Shown here piece after piece: positions 16,565 through 26,202 of a DNA stretch of 64,000 nt (position 1 is the first letter of the stretch; every line of letters starts with the position of its first letter). A program made the translations under genes and the position numbers. This DNA is from an uncultured Alphaproteobacteria bacterium (GTDB lineage Bacteria; Pseudomonadota; Alphaproteobacteria; Methylaequorales; Methylaequoraceae): NCBI GenBank assembly GCA_902595755.1, contig CACJRF010000004.1, forward strand, positions 61,516 through 125,515. Reading direction: 5' to 3'. Below the pieces are notes generated by a model, which searched no databases, was not told where the DNA came from, and worked only from the letters and a program-made list of their open reading frames with translations.

Positions 16565-18277
16565 ATGGATAATCAAAAAAATTTATTAATAGCAGTAGTT
16601 CTATCAGTAGTGATATTGGTTGGATTTGATTTTTTTTTCAAACCAAAAAAACCATTTGAGGAAAATAGTGTTGAACAAGCTCAAATGAATCAAAGAGAAG
16701 ATTCAGGGGAAGATGTTAACTTACCTTCGATTAATTCTCAAATAGAAAATAAAGTAAATAAGGATGATAAATTAGTAGAGGAAAGAATCACTTTCAACTC
16801 TAAAAGACTTTCTGGGACTATAAATTTGATTGGTGCTACGATAGATGATTTATCACTAAAAGATTATTTTGAGACCATTAATAAAGAAAGTAAAATAAAA
16901 ATTCTCAATCCGGTAAGTTCAACCTCACCATATTTTTTGAGAATTGGCTGGGCCTCTCCTGATAAATCAGTCAAATTACCTAATAAAGATTCTAGATGGA
17001 AATCACTAAAAAAAAGCTACAGTGAAAACGAGAAAATTGAATTGGAATGGAATAATGGTGAGGGTTTAACTTTTTTTAGAACCATCGAATTTGATGAGAA
17101 CTTTTTGATTTCAGTTGTAGATAAGGTTCAAAATAAATCCCCAAAAACAATTAAACTTACAAATTTCTCGTACTTAAGAAGATTAAACTATAGACCTGCA
17201 AATAAGTTTTTTATTCTTCATGAAGGTCCACTTGGGGTATTCAACGACACTCTTAAAGAAGTATCATATGATGAGATTGAAGAAAATAATGAAATTATTG
17301 AAACCACCAAAAATGGTTGGATTGGCTATACTGACCATTATTGGCAGGTCACAATTTTTCCTGAAACCAATGAGACTTTTAAAGCTAGGTTTAAGAATTT
17401 AAAAAATAGGAATAACTCTGTACAAATTGATTTCATAAATGAAAATATAAAAACTCTAAAAAGTGGAGAGTCCCTAAAAACCAAATCATATATTTTTGCT
17501 GGTGCTAAGGAAGTCCCACTTATTGATCAATATATAAAAAAGATTGGAATTAACAAACTAGATCTTTCAGTTGATTTTGGTTGGTTTTATTTTCTTACCA
17601 AGCCATTATTTTACGCCCTACATTTTCTGTCTTCCCTTGTTGGTAATTTTGGTGTTGGAATTATAATTCTAACAATTTGTATCAGAATCGTACTTTTTCC
17701 TCTTGCCAATAAATCTTTTAAATCGATGAATTCTATGCGAATGATTACTCCAGAAATACAAAGAATACGAGAAAGATACAAGGACGATAGACAACGTATG
17801 AATCAAGAAATGTTTGCGATGTATAAAGAGAAAAAAATTAATCCCGCAGCTGGTTGTTTGCCTATTTTAATTCAAATTCCAATTTTCTTTGCTCTGTATA
17901 AAGTTTTGTTCGTCTCAATTGAGATGAGACATGCACCTTTCTTTGGTTGGATTCAAGATTTGTCAGCACCGGATCCAACAAGCCTTTTTAATTTATTTGG
18001 ATTAATACCCTGGGATACTCCTGCATTCCTAACAATTGGGATTTGGCCAATATTAATGGGTATTTCAATGTTTTTACAACAAAAAATAAATCCACCCCCT
18101 CCAGATCCAATACAGGCAAAAATATTTATGATGCTCCCATTTATATTTACTTTTCTGTTAGCCACATTTCCATCAGGTATGGTTGTTTATTGGACAGTTA
18201 ATAATATTCTTTCAATTGCACAACAATATATTTTACTAAGAAAACAATCAAAGGAAAATATAAACCAAAGGACATGA
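16565..18277 (+). CDS. yidC: Membrane protein insertase YidC
   Basis: The 570-residue protein inserts and folds inner-membrane proteins with or without Sec. An N-terminal anchor (about residues 6-22) precedes an acidic linker and the periplasmic beta-sandwich domain (about 60-320). The conserved C-terminal domain (about 335-560) follows, with FGVGIIILTICIRIVLFPL, the helix carrying the conserved groove arginine, and GCLPILIQIPIFFALYKVL. It overlaps engB by 4 bp. Confidence 0.96.
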   Translation: MDNQKNLLIAVVLSVVILVGFDFFFKPKKPFEENSVEQAQMNQREDSGEDVNLPSINSQIENKVNKDDKLVEERITFNSKRLSGTINLIGATIDDLSLKDYFETINKESKIKILNPVSSTSPYFLRIGWASPDKSVKLPNKDSRWKSLKKSYSENEKIELEWNNGEGLTFFRTIEFDENFLISVVDKVQNKSPKTIKLTNFSYLRRLNYRPANKFFILHEGPLGVFNDTLKEVSYDEIEENNEIIETTKNGWIGYTDHYWQVTIFPETNETFKARFKNLKNRNNSVQIDFINENIKTLKSGESLKTKSYIFAGAKEVPLIDQYIKKIGINKLDLSVDFGWFYFLTKPLFYALHFLSSLVGNFGVGIIILTICIRIVLFPLANKSFKSMNSMRMITPEIQRIRERYKDDRQRMNQEMFAMYKEKKINPAAGCLPILIQIPIFFALYKVLFVSIEMRHAPFFGWIQDLSAPDPTSLFNLFGLIPWDTPAFLTIGIWPILMGISMFLQQKINPPPPDPIQAKIFMMLPFIFTFLLATFPSGMVVYWTVNNILSIAQQYILLRKQSKENINQRT

Positions 18278-18858
18278 ATGAGAACCTAAAGTTTCTTAAA
18301 GAAGTTTTTGAATCGAGAAATTTACCAGAAGAAAGTTTGCCTGAATTTGTTTTCTGGGGACGATCAAACGTTGGTAAGTCCTCACTTATTAATTCAATCA
18401 CCAAGTCAAAAATTGCTAAAACTTCTAAAACGCCAGGAAGAACAAGATCGTTAGTTTTTTTTGAATTCGAAAAAAGAATAAGGATTGTTGACTTTCCTGG
18501 ATACGGTTTCTCTAAGATACCAAAATTTAACGAATTTAAAATTGATAGATTAATTGAGAATTATTTATCTCAAAGAAAGGTAATAAAATTTATTTTTCTT
18601 TTAATTGATGCAAGACATGGAATGATGGAAATTGATAAAAATATATTCTGTCAACTAGATAAAATTTTAGGTAGTAAACTTATAATTATCTTTACAAAAA
18701 TAGATAAGCTAAAAAATCATGAAGATAAAAAAAATCTATTGCAAAATAATAATTTAATTAATGATAATTTTCATAAAAGATTTTTTAATACTAGTATTAA
18801 AAATAGTAATGATATATTTATACTAAGGAAGTTTCTCTTTAAATCAATAGAAGAATAA
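18274..18858 (+). CDS. engB: Ribosome biogenesis GTP-binding protein EngB (YihA/YsxC)
   Basis: This TRAFAC GTPase is needed for late large-subunit assembly. Its 194 residues show G1 GRSNVGKSSLIN (about 29-40), a switch region KTPGRTRS, G3 DFPGYGF (about 74-80) and G4 FTKIDKL (about 141-147). It overlaps yidC by 4 bp, and its TAA shares a base with the argB ATG, so translation is probably coupled along yidC-engB-argB. Confidence 0.95.
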   Translation: MNENLKFLKEVFESRNLPEESLPEFVFWGRSNVGKSSLINSITKSKIAKTSKTPGRTRSLVFFEFEKRIRIVDFPGYGFSKIPKFNEFKIDRLIENYLSQRKVIKFIFLLIDARHGMMEIDKNIFCQLDKILGSKLIIIFTKIDKLKNHEDKKNLLQNNNLINDNFHKRFFNTSIKNSNDIFILRKFLFKSIEE

Positions 18859-19757
18859 TGGTCAAAATTTCTAAAACTAAAATTGAAGAGTGGGTTAACC
18901 AAGCATCAACACTTTCACAAGCACTTCCATATATGCAAAAATATAATGGAAAAAGCATTACCGTGAAATTTGGTGGTGCTGCAATGGGTGAAAAGGAACT
19001 GTCTTCAAGTTTTTCAAAAAATATTGTTTTACTTAAGCAGGTTGGAATCAATCCTGTTGTAGTTCATGGAGGAGGTCCAAGGATTAAAGTCATGCTTGAT
19101 AGATTAAAAGTAAAAAGTTCTTTTATAAATGGTTTGAGAATTACTGATCAAGAAACAATGTCAATAGTAGAAATGGTTTTGTCTGGTTCAATCAATAAAG
19201 AGTTAGTAATGCAAATTAATAAAGAAGGTGGTCAAGCGGTTGGCTTATCGGGTAAAGATGCGCTTCTAGTGGAAACAAAAAAAATTAAATTAAAAAACAA
19301 AGTAGGTGATATTAATAAACATTTAGATCTAGGTTTTGTTGGCTTTCCCCAAAAAATAAATAATGAATTTTTAAATTGGTGTTTGGATTCCGACTTCATT
19401 CCTGTCATTTCACCAATTGGTTATGATAAAGATTTTAAAACATTTAATATAAATGCTGACACAATGTCTGGGGCTATCGCGTCTTCAATTTCTTCAGAAA
19501 GATTAATAATGTTAACAGATGTTAACGGAGTTATTGATAAAAAAGGAAATCTACTCACACAGATTACAGTTCATGAAGCAAAAAAACTTATTAAAAATAG
19601 AACTATCTCAGATGGGATGATCCCAAAAGTTGAAACTTGTATTGAGGCTGTAAAAAAGGGTGTTAAGGCTGCTGTAATTTTAAACGGTAAATTGCCAAAC
19701 GCTATTTTACTTGAGATGTTTACCGAACACGGTGTAGGAACATTAATTACTAGATAA
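18858..19757 (+). CDS. argB: Acetylglutamate kinase
   Basis: It phosphorylates N-acetylglutamate in the second step of arginine synthesis. The 299-residue amino-acid kinase fold shows KFGGAAM (about 36-42), VVHGGGPRI (about 70-78), the NINADTMSGAIA nucleotide site (about 197) and DGMIPKVETC (about 254-263). An N-terminal helix before the kinase core is like that of arginine-inhibited hexameric enzymes; feedback inhibition is therefore possible. The stop overlaps the ATG of the next gene (TAATG). Confidence 0.95.
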   Translation: MVKISKTKIEEWVNQASTLSQALPYMQKYNGKSITVKFGGAAMGEKELSSSFSKNIVLLKQVGINPVVVHGGGPRIKVMLDRLKVKSSFINGLRITDQETMSIVEMVLSGSINKELVMQINKEGGQAVGLSGKDALLVETKKIKLKNKVGDINKHLDLGFVGFPQKINNEFLNWCLDSDFIPVISPIGYDKDFKTFNINADTMSGAIASSISSERLIMLTDVNGVIDKKGNLLTQITVHEAKKLIKNRTISDGMIPKVETCIEAVKKGVKAAVILNGKLPNAILLEMFTEHGVGTLITR

Positions 19758-20413
19758 TGTTTAAAGATATTTTTTCTGATAAAAAGTTTTGGCTATTTGA
19801 CCTAGATAACACTATTTATTCTCCCGACACTAAAGTATTTGACGAAATTGATAATAGGATGAAAAAATATATTTCAAAATTACTAAAAATTTCGGAGAGT
19901 GAGGCATTTAAAGTTCAAAAACTTTATTACAGAGAATTTGGGACTACGTTATCTGGTTTAATGAAAAATCATAATATAAACGCGGACGATTTTCTAGACT
20001 ATGTTCACAAAGTAAATCTTAAGAGTTTGAGAGAATCTAAAGATTTAAAAAAGTCTATTTCGCAGTTGAGGGGGAAAAAAATAATTTATACTAATGGTGA
20101 TTTGAAACATGCTGAAAATGTTTTAAATAAGCTAAATATATTGGATTTATTTTATGATATTTTTGATATTAAAAAAAGTGGTCTCATACCTAAACCCAAC
20201 AAAGAATCGTTAGAAAGTTTGATAAATTTTTATAATCTAAATCCACGAGAGACAGTTTATTTCGAAGATATAGAGATTAATCTGAAAAATGCTTATGATT
20301 TTGGAATTACAACATTTCTAATTAACCACAATAAAAGAGCTTTAAAAAATTCGTATGTAAATTATAGTTTTAATACGTTAATATCAGCTCTAAACTTTTT
20401 AAAGAAGGAATAA
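19757..20413 (+). CDS. HAD-family hydrolase, pyrimidine 5'-nucleotidase-like
   Basis: The 218-residue haloacid-dehalogenase-fold protein carries motif I WLFDLDNTIYSP (about 12-23, catalytic Asp pair), motif II IIYTNGD (about 110) and motif IV YFEDIEIN (about 170). The helical cap with KKYISKLLKIS and LYYREFGTTLSGLM matches the pyrimidine 5'-nucleotidase subfamily that alphaproteobacteria commonly encode between argB and dapD. Its true substrate is not shown by sequence. Confidence 0.83.
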   Translation: MFKDIFSDKKFWLFDLDNTIYSPDTKVFDEIDNRMKKYISKLLKISESEAFKVQKLYYREFGTTLSGLMKNHNINADDFLDYVHKVNLKSLRESKDLKKSISQLRGKKIIYTNGDLKHAENVLNKLNILDLFYDIFDIKKSGLIPKPNKESLESLINFYNLNPRETVYFEDIEINLKNAYDFGITTFLINHNKRALKNSYVNYSFNTLISALNFLKKE

Positions 20414-20425
20414 ATTGAGGCAAAT

Positions 20426-21277
20426 ATGACGAACGATTTAAAAAATAAAATTGAAGATTTATGGGAAAATCAGGAAACTGAAAACTTTACAAATAAATCT
20501 ACAAAAGATATGATTTTCGAAGTTCTAAATCTTCTAGATACAGGAGAGGAGAGAATAGCTCAGAAAGATAAAGATAATTGGAAAATAAATGGATGGCTTA
20601 AAAAAGCAATTTTATTGTCATTTAAGGTCAGGGATAGCTCTATGTTTTCTAGTGGAATATCAAACTCTCGAGGTGGCCAGTATTCATGGTACGATAAAGT
20701 TGACCTCAAAACCTCAGGTTGGGTTGAAGATGAGTGGACAAAGAGAGGTTTTAGGTCGGTACCTGGTGCAATTGTAAGATATTCAGCACATATTGCTGAA
20801 AGTGTCGTTTTAATGCCTTCATTTGTAAATCTTGGTGCGTATGTTGATTCTGGTACTATGATTGATACATGGGCAACTGTAGGATCATGTGCTCAAATTG
20901 GGAAGAATGTACATTTATCGGGTGGTGCAGGGATTGGTGGTGTTCTTGAACCGATTCAAGCAAACCCAGTAATTATAGAAGATAATTGCTTTATTGGAGC
21001 GCGCTCTGAAGTTGCAGAAGGCGTTATCGTAAGAGAAGGAAGTGTTTTGTCAATGGGTGTTTACATCGGAGCGTCAACAAAGATAGTTAATAGAGAAACT
21101 GGTGAGATAATCTTTGGAGAAGTTCCTCCTTATTCAGTTGTTGTTCCGGGTTCCCTCCCAGGTAAAAAAACTCAAACAGGAGAGGATGGTCCAGCACTTT
21201 ATTGTGCAGTGATCGTGAAACAAGTTGATGAGAAAACCCGATCAAAAACATCAATTAATGATTTATTGAGATCTTAA
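20426..21277 (+). CDS. dapD: 2,3,4,5-tetrahydropyridine-2,6-dicarboxylate N-succinyltransferase
   Basis: DapD uses succinyl-CoA in the succinylase branch of lysine/diaminopimelate synthesis. The 283-residue protein has an N-terminal helical part and then a left-handed beta-helix of hexapeptide repeats (about 100-240), with [31 protein letters not shown] and the closing [20 protein letters not shown] lies 8 nt before the ATG. It shares one base with dapE, and together they form a two-gene pathway unit. Confidence 0.96.
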   Translation: MTNDLKNKIEDLWENQETENFTNKSTKDMIFEVLNLLDTGEERIAQKDKDNWKINGWLKKAILLSFKVRDSSMFSSGISNSRGGQYSWYDKVDLKTSGWVEDEWTKRGFRSVPGAIVRYSAHIAESVVLMPSFVNLGAYVDSGTMIDTWATVGSCAQIGKNVHLSGGAGIGGVLEPIQANPVIIEDNCFIGARSEVAEGVIVREGSVLSMGVYIGASTKIVNRETGEIIFGEVPPYSVVVPGSLPGKKTQTGEDGPALYCAVIVKQVDEKTRSKTSINDLLRS

Positions 21278-22419
21278 TGGATACTATTAAACTTACAGAA
21301 GAATTAATAAAGTTTAAGAGTATATCCCCATCAAGTGAGGGGTCGCTTGAATACTTAGAACAATTATTAAAAAGTCATAAATTTGAATGTCACTTACTAG
21401 AATTTGGTGAGCAAAAAGTTAAGAACTTATATGCAGTTTTTAACGGAGGAAGTGGTCCAAATGTTTGTTTTGCTGGGCATACAGATGTTGTTCCGCCAGG
21501 GGATGAAAATAGTTGGAATTCTGACCCTTTCACTGCAGTTGAGAGAGACGGAAGAATATACGGTAGAGGCGCAGCTGATATGAAAAGTGCAATTGCTGCT
21601 TATATTTCTGCAGTAATAACTTTTTTAAAAAATAAAGATTTTAAATTTAATGGGTCAATTTCATTTTTACTTACTGCAGACGAAGAGGGTGAAGCTTTTT
21701 TTGGAACCAAAAAGGTTGTGGAGTGGCTTGAAAAAAAAAAAATAAAACTAGATTTTTGTTTGGTTGGGGAACCTACTAACCCATTAAAGCTTGGAGAAAT
21801 GGTAAAAATAGGTCGTAGAGGAAGCTTGAATGGAGTCATTACCGTAAATGGTAAGCAGGGGCATGTAGCATACCCAGATTTTGCAAAAAACCCTATTGAT
21901 GGAGTTCTCACAATATGTAATCAACTCAAGTTACCACTTGATAAAGGAAGTAAAGCGTTCCAACCAAGTAATCTCGTAATAACATCGATTGATGTAGATA
22001 ATATGGTGACAAATTTAATTCCAAACAAAGCCTATATTAAATTTAATATAAGATTTAACGATAACTTTAGTTCAAAAAATTTAATAAAATTATTACATGA
22101 CAGATTAAATAAAACAGGAGAGGATTATAATCTGGAGGTAAAAGTCTCAGGTGAATCGTTTTTTAATTTTTCAGAAAAACTAACTCAAGCAGTTGTAAAT
22201 TCGATAAAAAAAGTTAGAAAAATAAAGCCAGAATTAAGTACAACAGGAGGAACTTCAGACGCACGATTTATTTCAAAAATTTGTCCAGTTATTGAATTTG
22301 GACTTATAGGTGAGACTATGCATCAAATAAACGAAAATGTAGCAATTAAAGATATAAAAGATTTAAATAATATCTATTTAAATTTTTTAGAAAATATCTT
22401 TAGTGATAAATTTTTCTAA
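21277..22419 (+). CDS. dapE: Succinyl-diaminopimelate desuccinylase
   Basis: This dinuclear-zinc M20 peptidase-family enzyme hydrolyses N-succinyl-LL-diaminopimelate. The 380 residues show CFAGHTDVVPPGDE (zinc His and Asp, about 66-79), YGRGAADMKSA (about 94-104, bridging Asp), LLTADEEGEA (general base Glu, about 130-139), VGEPT and a late EFGLIGETMHQINENV. The last 4 bp overlap the 3' end of convergent truA. Confidence 0.95.
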   Translation: MDTIKLTEELIKFKSISPSSEGSLEYLEQLLKSHKFECHLLEFGEQKVKNLYAVFNGGSGPNVCFAGHTDVVPPGDENSWNSDPFTAVERDGRIYGRGAADMKSAIAAYISAVITFLKNKDFKFNGSISFLLTADEEGEAFFGTKKVVEWLEKKKIKLDFCLVGEPTNPLKLGEMVKIGRRGSLNGVITVNGKQGHVAYPDFAKNPIDGVLTICNQLKLPLDKGSKAFQPSNLVITSIDVDNMVTNLIPNKAYIKFNIRFNDNFSSKNLIKLLHDRLNKTGEDYNLEVKVSGESFFNFSEKLTQAVVNSIKKVRKIKPELSTTGGTSDARFISKICPVIEFGLIGETMHQINENVAIKDIKDLNNIYLNFLENIFSDKFF

Positions 22420-23165
22420 TAAATAATTTTCTCTAAATATAATCCATCCGGTGGTGCAGTTGGTCCAGCCTTAGTTCTATCTTTAGAATCTAAAATTTCT
22501 TTTACCTTATCGACTTTTATTTTCCCTCTTCCAACACTAACCAATGTTCCTACTATAATTCTAACTTGATTATGTAAAAATGATTTACCTACAAAATTTA
22601 AATCAATAACCTCTTTACTTTTTTTTATTATTATTTTTTCAACAGATCTTATGGATTGTGATGCTTGGCAGTGGCTTGATCGGAAAGCGTTAAAATCAAA
22701 TTTTCCAACTAAAAAAGAAGAGGCTTTTTTCATTTTTTCGAGATCAAGTTTTGTTGGAATAAACCATACTTTTTTTTCGTACAAATAAGAATTTGTTGCT
22801 CTATTAAGTATTTTATAAACATATTTTTTTTTTTTAACTGAAAATCTTGAATGAAAGTTATTTTTTTCAAATGAAGATTTTAATATCGTAATTCTGTTCT
22901 TATTTTTACTTAGAATATAATTTATAGATTTATGAAGTTTTTTTATATCAATATTTTTTTCGTCAATATCAAAATGAGCCACTTGACCTTTAGCATGTAC
23001 ACCGGAATCTGTTCTACCTGCTCCACTTAAATTTATTTTTTTATTAAAAAGTTCTAATAAAGCTTTTTCTATTTCTCCTTGAATGGATTTACCATTTTTC
23101 TGATTCTGCCAACCAACATAGTCTGATCCATCATATTCTATAATTATTTTAATTCTTTTGATCAT
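22416..23165 (-). CDS. truA: tRNA pseudouridine(38-40) synthase TruA
   Basis: TruA modifies uridines in the anticodon arm of many tRNAs. The 249-residue protein has the catalytic GAGRTDSGVHAKGQVAHFD block (about residues 47-65, catalytic Asp in RTDSG), FHSRFSVKKKKYVYKI and the C-terminal SFLHNQVRIIVGTLVSVG. Its start lies inside the end of fmt (17 bp overlap) in the def-fmt-truA operon typical of alphaproteobacteria. Confidence 0.95.
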   Translation of the reverse strand: MIKRIKIIIEYDGSDYVGWQNQKNGKSIQGEIEKALLELFNKKINLSGAGRTDSGVHAKGQVAHFDIDEKNIDIKKLHKSINYILSKNKNRITILKSSFEKNNFHSRFSVKKKKYVYKILNRATNSYLYEKKVWFIPTKLDLEKMKKASSFLVGKFDFNAFRSSHCQASQSIRSVEKIIIKKSKEVIDLNFVGKSFLHNQVRIIVGTLVSVGRGKIKVDKVKEILDSKDRTKAGPTAPPDGLYLEKIIY

Positions 23166-24108
23166 TTAAAAAACAACTTGTCTTATAACCATTAACAAAT
23201 TCTTTTGCCTTAACAGGAACTTTTCCCTCAACTTGCAATAAGGTAATTGATAGGTGACCTTCCCCACATTTTATAATTAGATCATCTTTTACAAGAGCTA
23301 AATTCTGTTCTTTATTACTGTAATCTTTTGATTTATGAAAAACTTTAGCTATTAAAATTCTTACTCTTTTTCCGTTATCTAGATATGTCCATGCACCAGG
23401 AGTTGGATAAAATGCTCTAATTTTTAATAGTATTTCTGAAGCGCTCTTATCCCAATCTATCTTAGACTCATTCTTTTCTATTTTATTTGCATATGTTGCT
23501 TTTTTTTGGTCTTGTTCTTCCAATTTATATTTACCATCTACTACATCATTTAGTGTTTGTAGCAATAAAGGTTTACCTTTAGAAATTATCTGTTTGAAAA
23601 TTATTTCCGTTGAATCATTTTCGCCAATTTTTATTCTACTTTTTATAAATACTGGTCCAGAGTCAAGTTTTTTTTCAACCTTCATTATTGAAACACCAGT
23701 TTCAGAATCACCAGATAATATTGCGCGATGCACTGGCGCAGCACCTCTCCACCTAGGTAATAATGATGCATGTATGTTAATTGTATAATACTTAGGTAAA
23801 TTAATAATATCCTCTGGGATAATATTTCCATATGCTACCACAACAATAAAATCTACTTTTGTACTCAAAATTTCCTTTTTAAAAATATAATCGCTTGTTG
23901 TTTCAGGAGTAAAAGTTTTAATTCCTTTTTTTTCGGCCCATTGTTGTACTGCAGATTTATTTTTTTTTTTTCCTCTTCCTGATATAGCAGGAGGTTGAGA
24001 AACTACAAAATTTATATTAAATCTTTTCTCGAATAGATATTTTAGAAAAGTTAATGAAAATTCCGGAGTGCCGAAGAAACCAATCTTAATTTTTTGATTG
24101 TCTCTCAT
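23149..24108 (-). CDS. fmt: Methionyl-tRNA formyltransferase
   Basis: Fmt formylates initiator Met-tRNA. The 319-residue protein begins KIGFFGTPEFSLTFL, contains the 10-formyl-THF site INIHASLLPRWRGAAPVHRA (about 107-126; Asn, His and later Asp catalytic) and GVSIMKVEKKLDSGP, then a C-terminal tRNA-binding domain with FYPTPGAWTY. It overlaps def by 23 bp and truA by 17 bp, so the three are tightly packed. Formylation and deformylation partners are co-transcribed. Confidence 0.96.
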   Translation of the reverse strand: MRDNQKIKIGFFGTPEFSLTFLKYLFEKRFNINFVVSQPPAISGRGKKKNKSAVQQWAEKKGIKTFTPETTSDYIFKKEILSTKVDFIVVVAYGNIIPEDIINLPKYYTINIHASLLPRWRGAAPVHRAILSGDSETGVSIMKVEKKLDSGPVFIKSRIKIGENDSTEIIFKQIISKGKPLLLQTLNDVVDGKYKLEEQDQKKATYANKIEKNESKIDWDKSASEILLKIRAFYPTPGAWTYLDNGKRVRILIAKVFHKSKDYSNKEQNLALVKDDLIIKCGEGHLSITLLQVEGKVPVKAKEFVNGYKTSCFLNDQKN

Positions 24109-24613
24109 TTTTTTTCTTAATTTTTTTTAGTTTTTCAAATACAAGTTTTCTTTTCAATTTTGACAGATGATCAATAAACAAAGTTCCGTTAAGATGATCA
24201 ATTTCATGCTGGATACAAATTGAAAGCAATCCTTTAATTATTTTTTTTTTTCTTTTTCCATTTTCGTCAAACCACTTTACTTCAACTTCCTTTGATCGTT
24301 CAACCTCTGCATAATACTCGGGTACAGATAAACAACCTTCTTCGTTTATAAATTTTTCTTCAGAAAACTTTATTACTTCAGGATTTATAAAAGTAATTGG
24401 ATCAGATTTTCCATCTACTTTTAAGTCAATTACTATAATTCTTTTTTTTATTCCAACTTGAGGAGCAGCCAAACCTATCCCATTTCCAGATGCATAGAGT
24501 GTATCATACATATTCTTAACAATTTCTTGTAAATCTAAGTCAAAATTTTCTACTTCAATGGACTTATGTTTAAGTCTAGGATCTGGTATTGTTAAAATTC
24601 TTAAAACTGTCAT
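24086..24613 (-). CDS. def: Peptide deformylase
   Basis: Def removes the N-formyl group from nascent proteins. All three metal-site motifs are present in 175 residues: GIGLAAPQVG (about 46-55), EGCLSVPE (about 92-99, metal Cys) and QHEIDHLNG (about 134-142, two metal His and catalytic Glu). It leads the def-fmt-truA operon. Its ATG is 9 bp from the ATG of divergent rmuC, so a conventional 5' untranslated region cannot be fitted for both genes without using each other's coding sequence. Confidence 0.96.
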   Translation of the reverse strand: MTVLRILTIPDPRLKHKSIEVENFDLDLQEIVKNMYDTLYASGNGIGLAAPQVGIKKRIIVIDLKVDGKSDPITFINPEVIKFSEEKFINEEGCLSVPEYYAEVERSKEVEVKWFDENGKRKKKIIKGLLSICIQHEIDHLNGTLFIDHLSKLKRKLVFEKLKKIKKKNERQSKN

Positions 24614-24622
24614 AGTATTATT

Positions 24623-25609
24623 ATGGATCTAAATTTAGTTATTATATTTTTATTCTCAACTATAGTCATAGTATGGTTATTTATTCAATTTTTTTTTTCC
24701 AACTCGAATACAAAAGAGAGAATTAAAGTTTTAATGGAGAAACAAGAGAATCTTGAGATCTCAATACATTCATTAATTGAAAAAAATTTTGAAAAAATTG
24801 ATACTAAGTTTGATAAATCTTCTTCGGAAAATAAAAACAATCTATTTCAAATTCAGGAAAGAATTTCTCTGATTGATAGAGCACAACAAAATATTAATCA
24901 TTTAACCGAGAATGTAGTTGATCTTAAAAATATTTTGTCAAATACAAGTAAAAGAGGACGATTTGGAGAGATACTTCTCGAGAACCTTATTAAAGATACA
25001 TTACCTAAGGAGTATTATGACTTTCAAAAAACTTTATCTAACAATTCACGTGTTGACTGTATGATTAAAATATCAGGAAGTTTAAATAATTTGTGTATAG
25101 ACTCTAAATTTCCAAAAGAAAGTTATGATAAGATGGTTAAGGCTAATAATAAGGAAGAAAAAATTAAATTATCGAAGTCTTTTAAATTAGATATTTCTAA
25201 TCACGTACTTGATGTAAAAAAAAAATACATAATACCAGGTGAAACTGCTGAGATAGCTTTAATTTTTATTCCAAGTGAGCAGATTTATGTTGAAATTTTT
25301 AATTTGTTTCCAGAAATTACCCAAACATTTTATGATAGTAAAATTTTCTTAATTTCACCAACTACTCTTTGGATTGTTTTAAATTCAATTGAAAGTTTAC
25401 TAAAAGATCAAAAAATAAATCAAAATTCAAATATTATTTTTCAAAATTTAAAAGAGCTTGGTAAAGAAATTATAAGACTTGAGGAAAGAATTAAAAGGTT
25501 AGATTCACATTTTACAAGTGCACAAAATGATCTTAATGAGGTCCTAATCACAACAAAAAAAATAAGCAACAAAAAAGAAAAAATGTTACTTAACGAAACT
25601 AAAGACTAG
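24623..25609 (+). CDS. rmuC: RmuC family DNA recombination protein
   Basis: The 328-residue protein has an N-terminal membrane anchor (about 5-27) and a coiled-coil region (about 35-115). The RmuC nuclease-like core follows, with RGRFGEILLENLIKD, VDCMIKI and LCIDSKFPKESYDKM, where the D-S-K-F-P motif is typical. E. coli RmuC limits inversions at short inverted repeats; the mechanism is poorly known. It lies between def and recR, its 3' end overlapping convergent recR by 11 bp. Confidence 0.85.
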   Translation: MDLNLVIIFLFSTIVIVWLFIQFFFSNSNTKERIKVLMEKQENLEISIHSLIEKNFEKIDTKFDKSSSENKNNLFQIQERISLIDRAQQNINHLTENVVDLKNILSNTSKRGRFGEILLENLIKDTLPKEYYDFQKTLSNNSRVDCMIKISGSLNNLCIDSKFPKESYDKMVKANNKEEKIKLSKSFKLDISNHVLDVKKKYIIPGETAEIALIFIPSEQIYVEIFNLFPEITQTFYDSKIFLISPTTLWIVLNSIESLLKDQKINQNSNIIFQNLKELGKEIIRLEERIKRLDSHFTSAQNDLNEVLITTKKISNKKEKMLLNETKD

Positions 25610-26201
25610 TATCTAATTTAGATCTAGATTTAAAGGCTGTAGAGAGAGTATTGTAATCAAGAATTTCTAGTTCGGAACCCATGGGCATTCCTTGAGCAAG
25701 ACGTGTAATTAAAATTTTTGAATCATCGCAATGGTCAGCAATATACTGAGCAGTTATTTGTCCTTCTACTGTTGCATTAGTCGCTAATATAATTTCTTTA
25801 ACTAATCCATTTTTTATTCGATCAAATAACGAGATGATGTTTAGTTCTTCTGGACCTATTCCATCAATCGCAGAAAGAACACCTCCTAAAATATGATATT
25901 GTCCATTAAAAGCATTACTTTTTTCAATCGCCCATAAGTCAGATATATCTTCAACTACACAAATTTTATCTTTCTTTCTTTTTTCATTTCGACAAATGGT
26001 ACATGGATCAATGATATCAAGATTTGCGCAAATACTGCAAAACTTTGTGTTTGCTTGTACTTCTTCCAAAGAATTGACTAACTTTGGGATAAGTATCTTT
26101 CTTTTAAGTAGATATAGGACTGCTCTTCGCGCGGATCTAGGGCCTAGGCTGGGTAATTTTGAAAATAAGTCTATCAGATCATTTAACGAAGATGATGTCA
26201 T
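25599..26201 (-). CDS. recR: Recombination mediator RecR
   Basis: RecR works with RecO (and RecF) to load RecA on gapped DNA. The 200-residue protein contains an N-terminal helix-hairpin-helix LPSLGPRSARRAVLYLL (about 14-30), a C4 zinc finger FCSICANLDIIDPCTICRN (about 53-71), a Toprim domain beginning ICVVEDISD (about 81) and a late ITRLAQGMPMGSELE Walker-B-like region. It follows ybaB by 1 bp in dnaX-ybaB-recR. Confidence 0.96.
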   Translation of the reverse strand: MTSSSLNDLIDLFSKLPSLGPRSARRAVLYLLKRKILIPKLVNSLEEVQANTKFCSICANLDIIDPCTICRNEKRKKDKICVVEDISDLWAIEKSNAFNGQYHILGGVLSAIDGIGPEELNIISLFDRIKNGLVKEIILATNATVEGQITAQYIADHCDDSKILITRLAQGMPMGSELEILDYNTLSTAFKSRSKLDTSL

Positions 26202-26202
26202 T

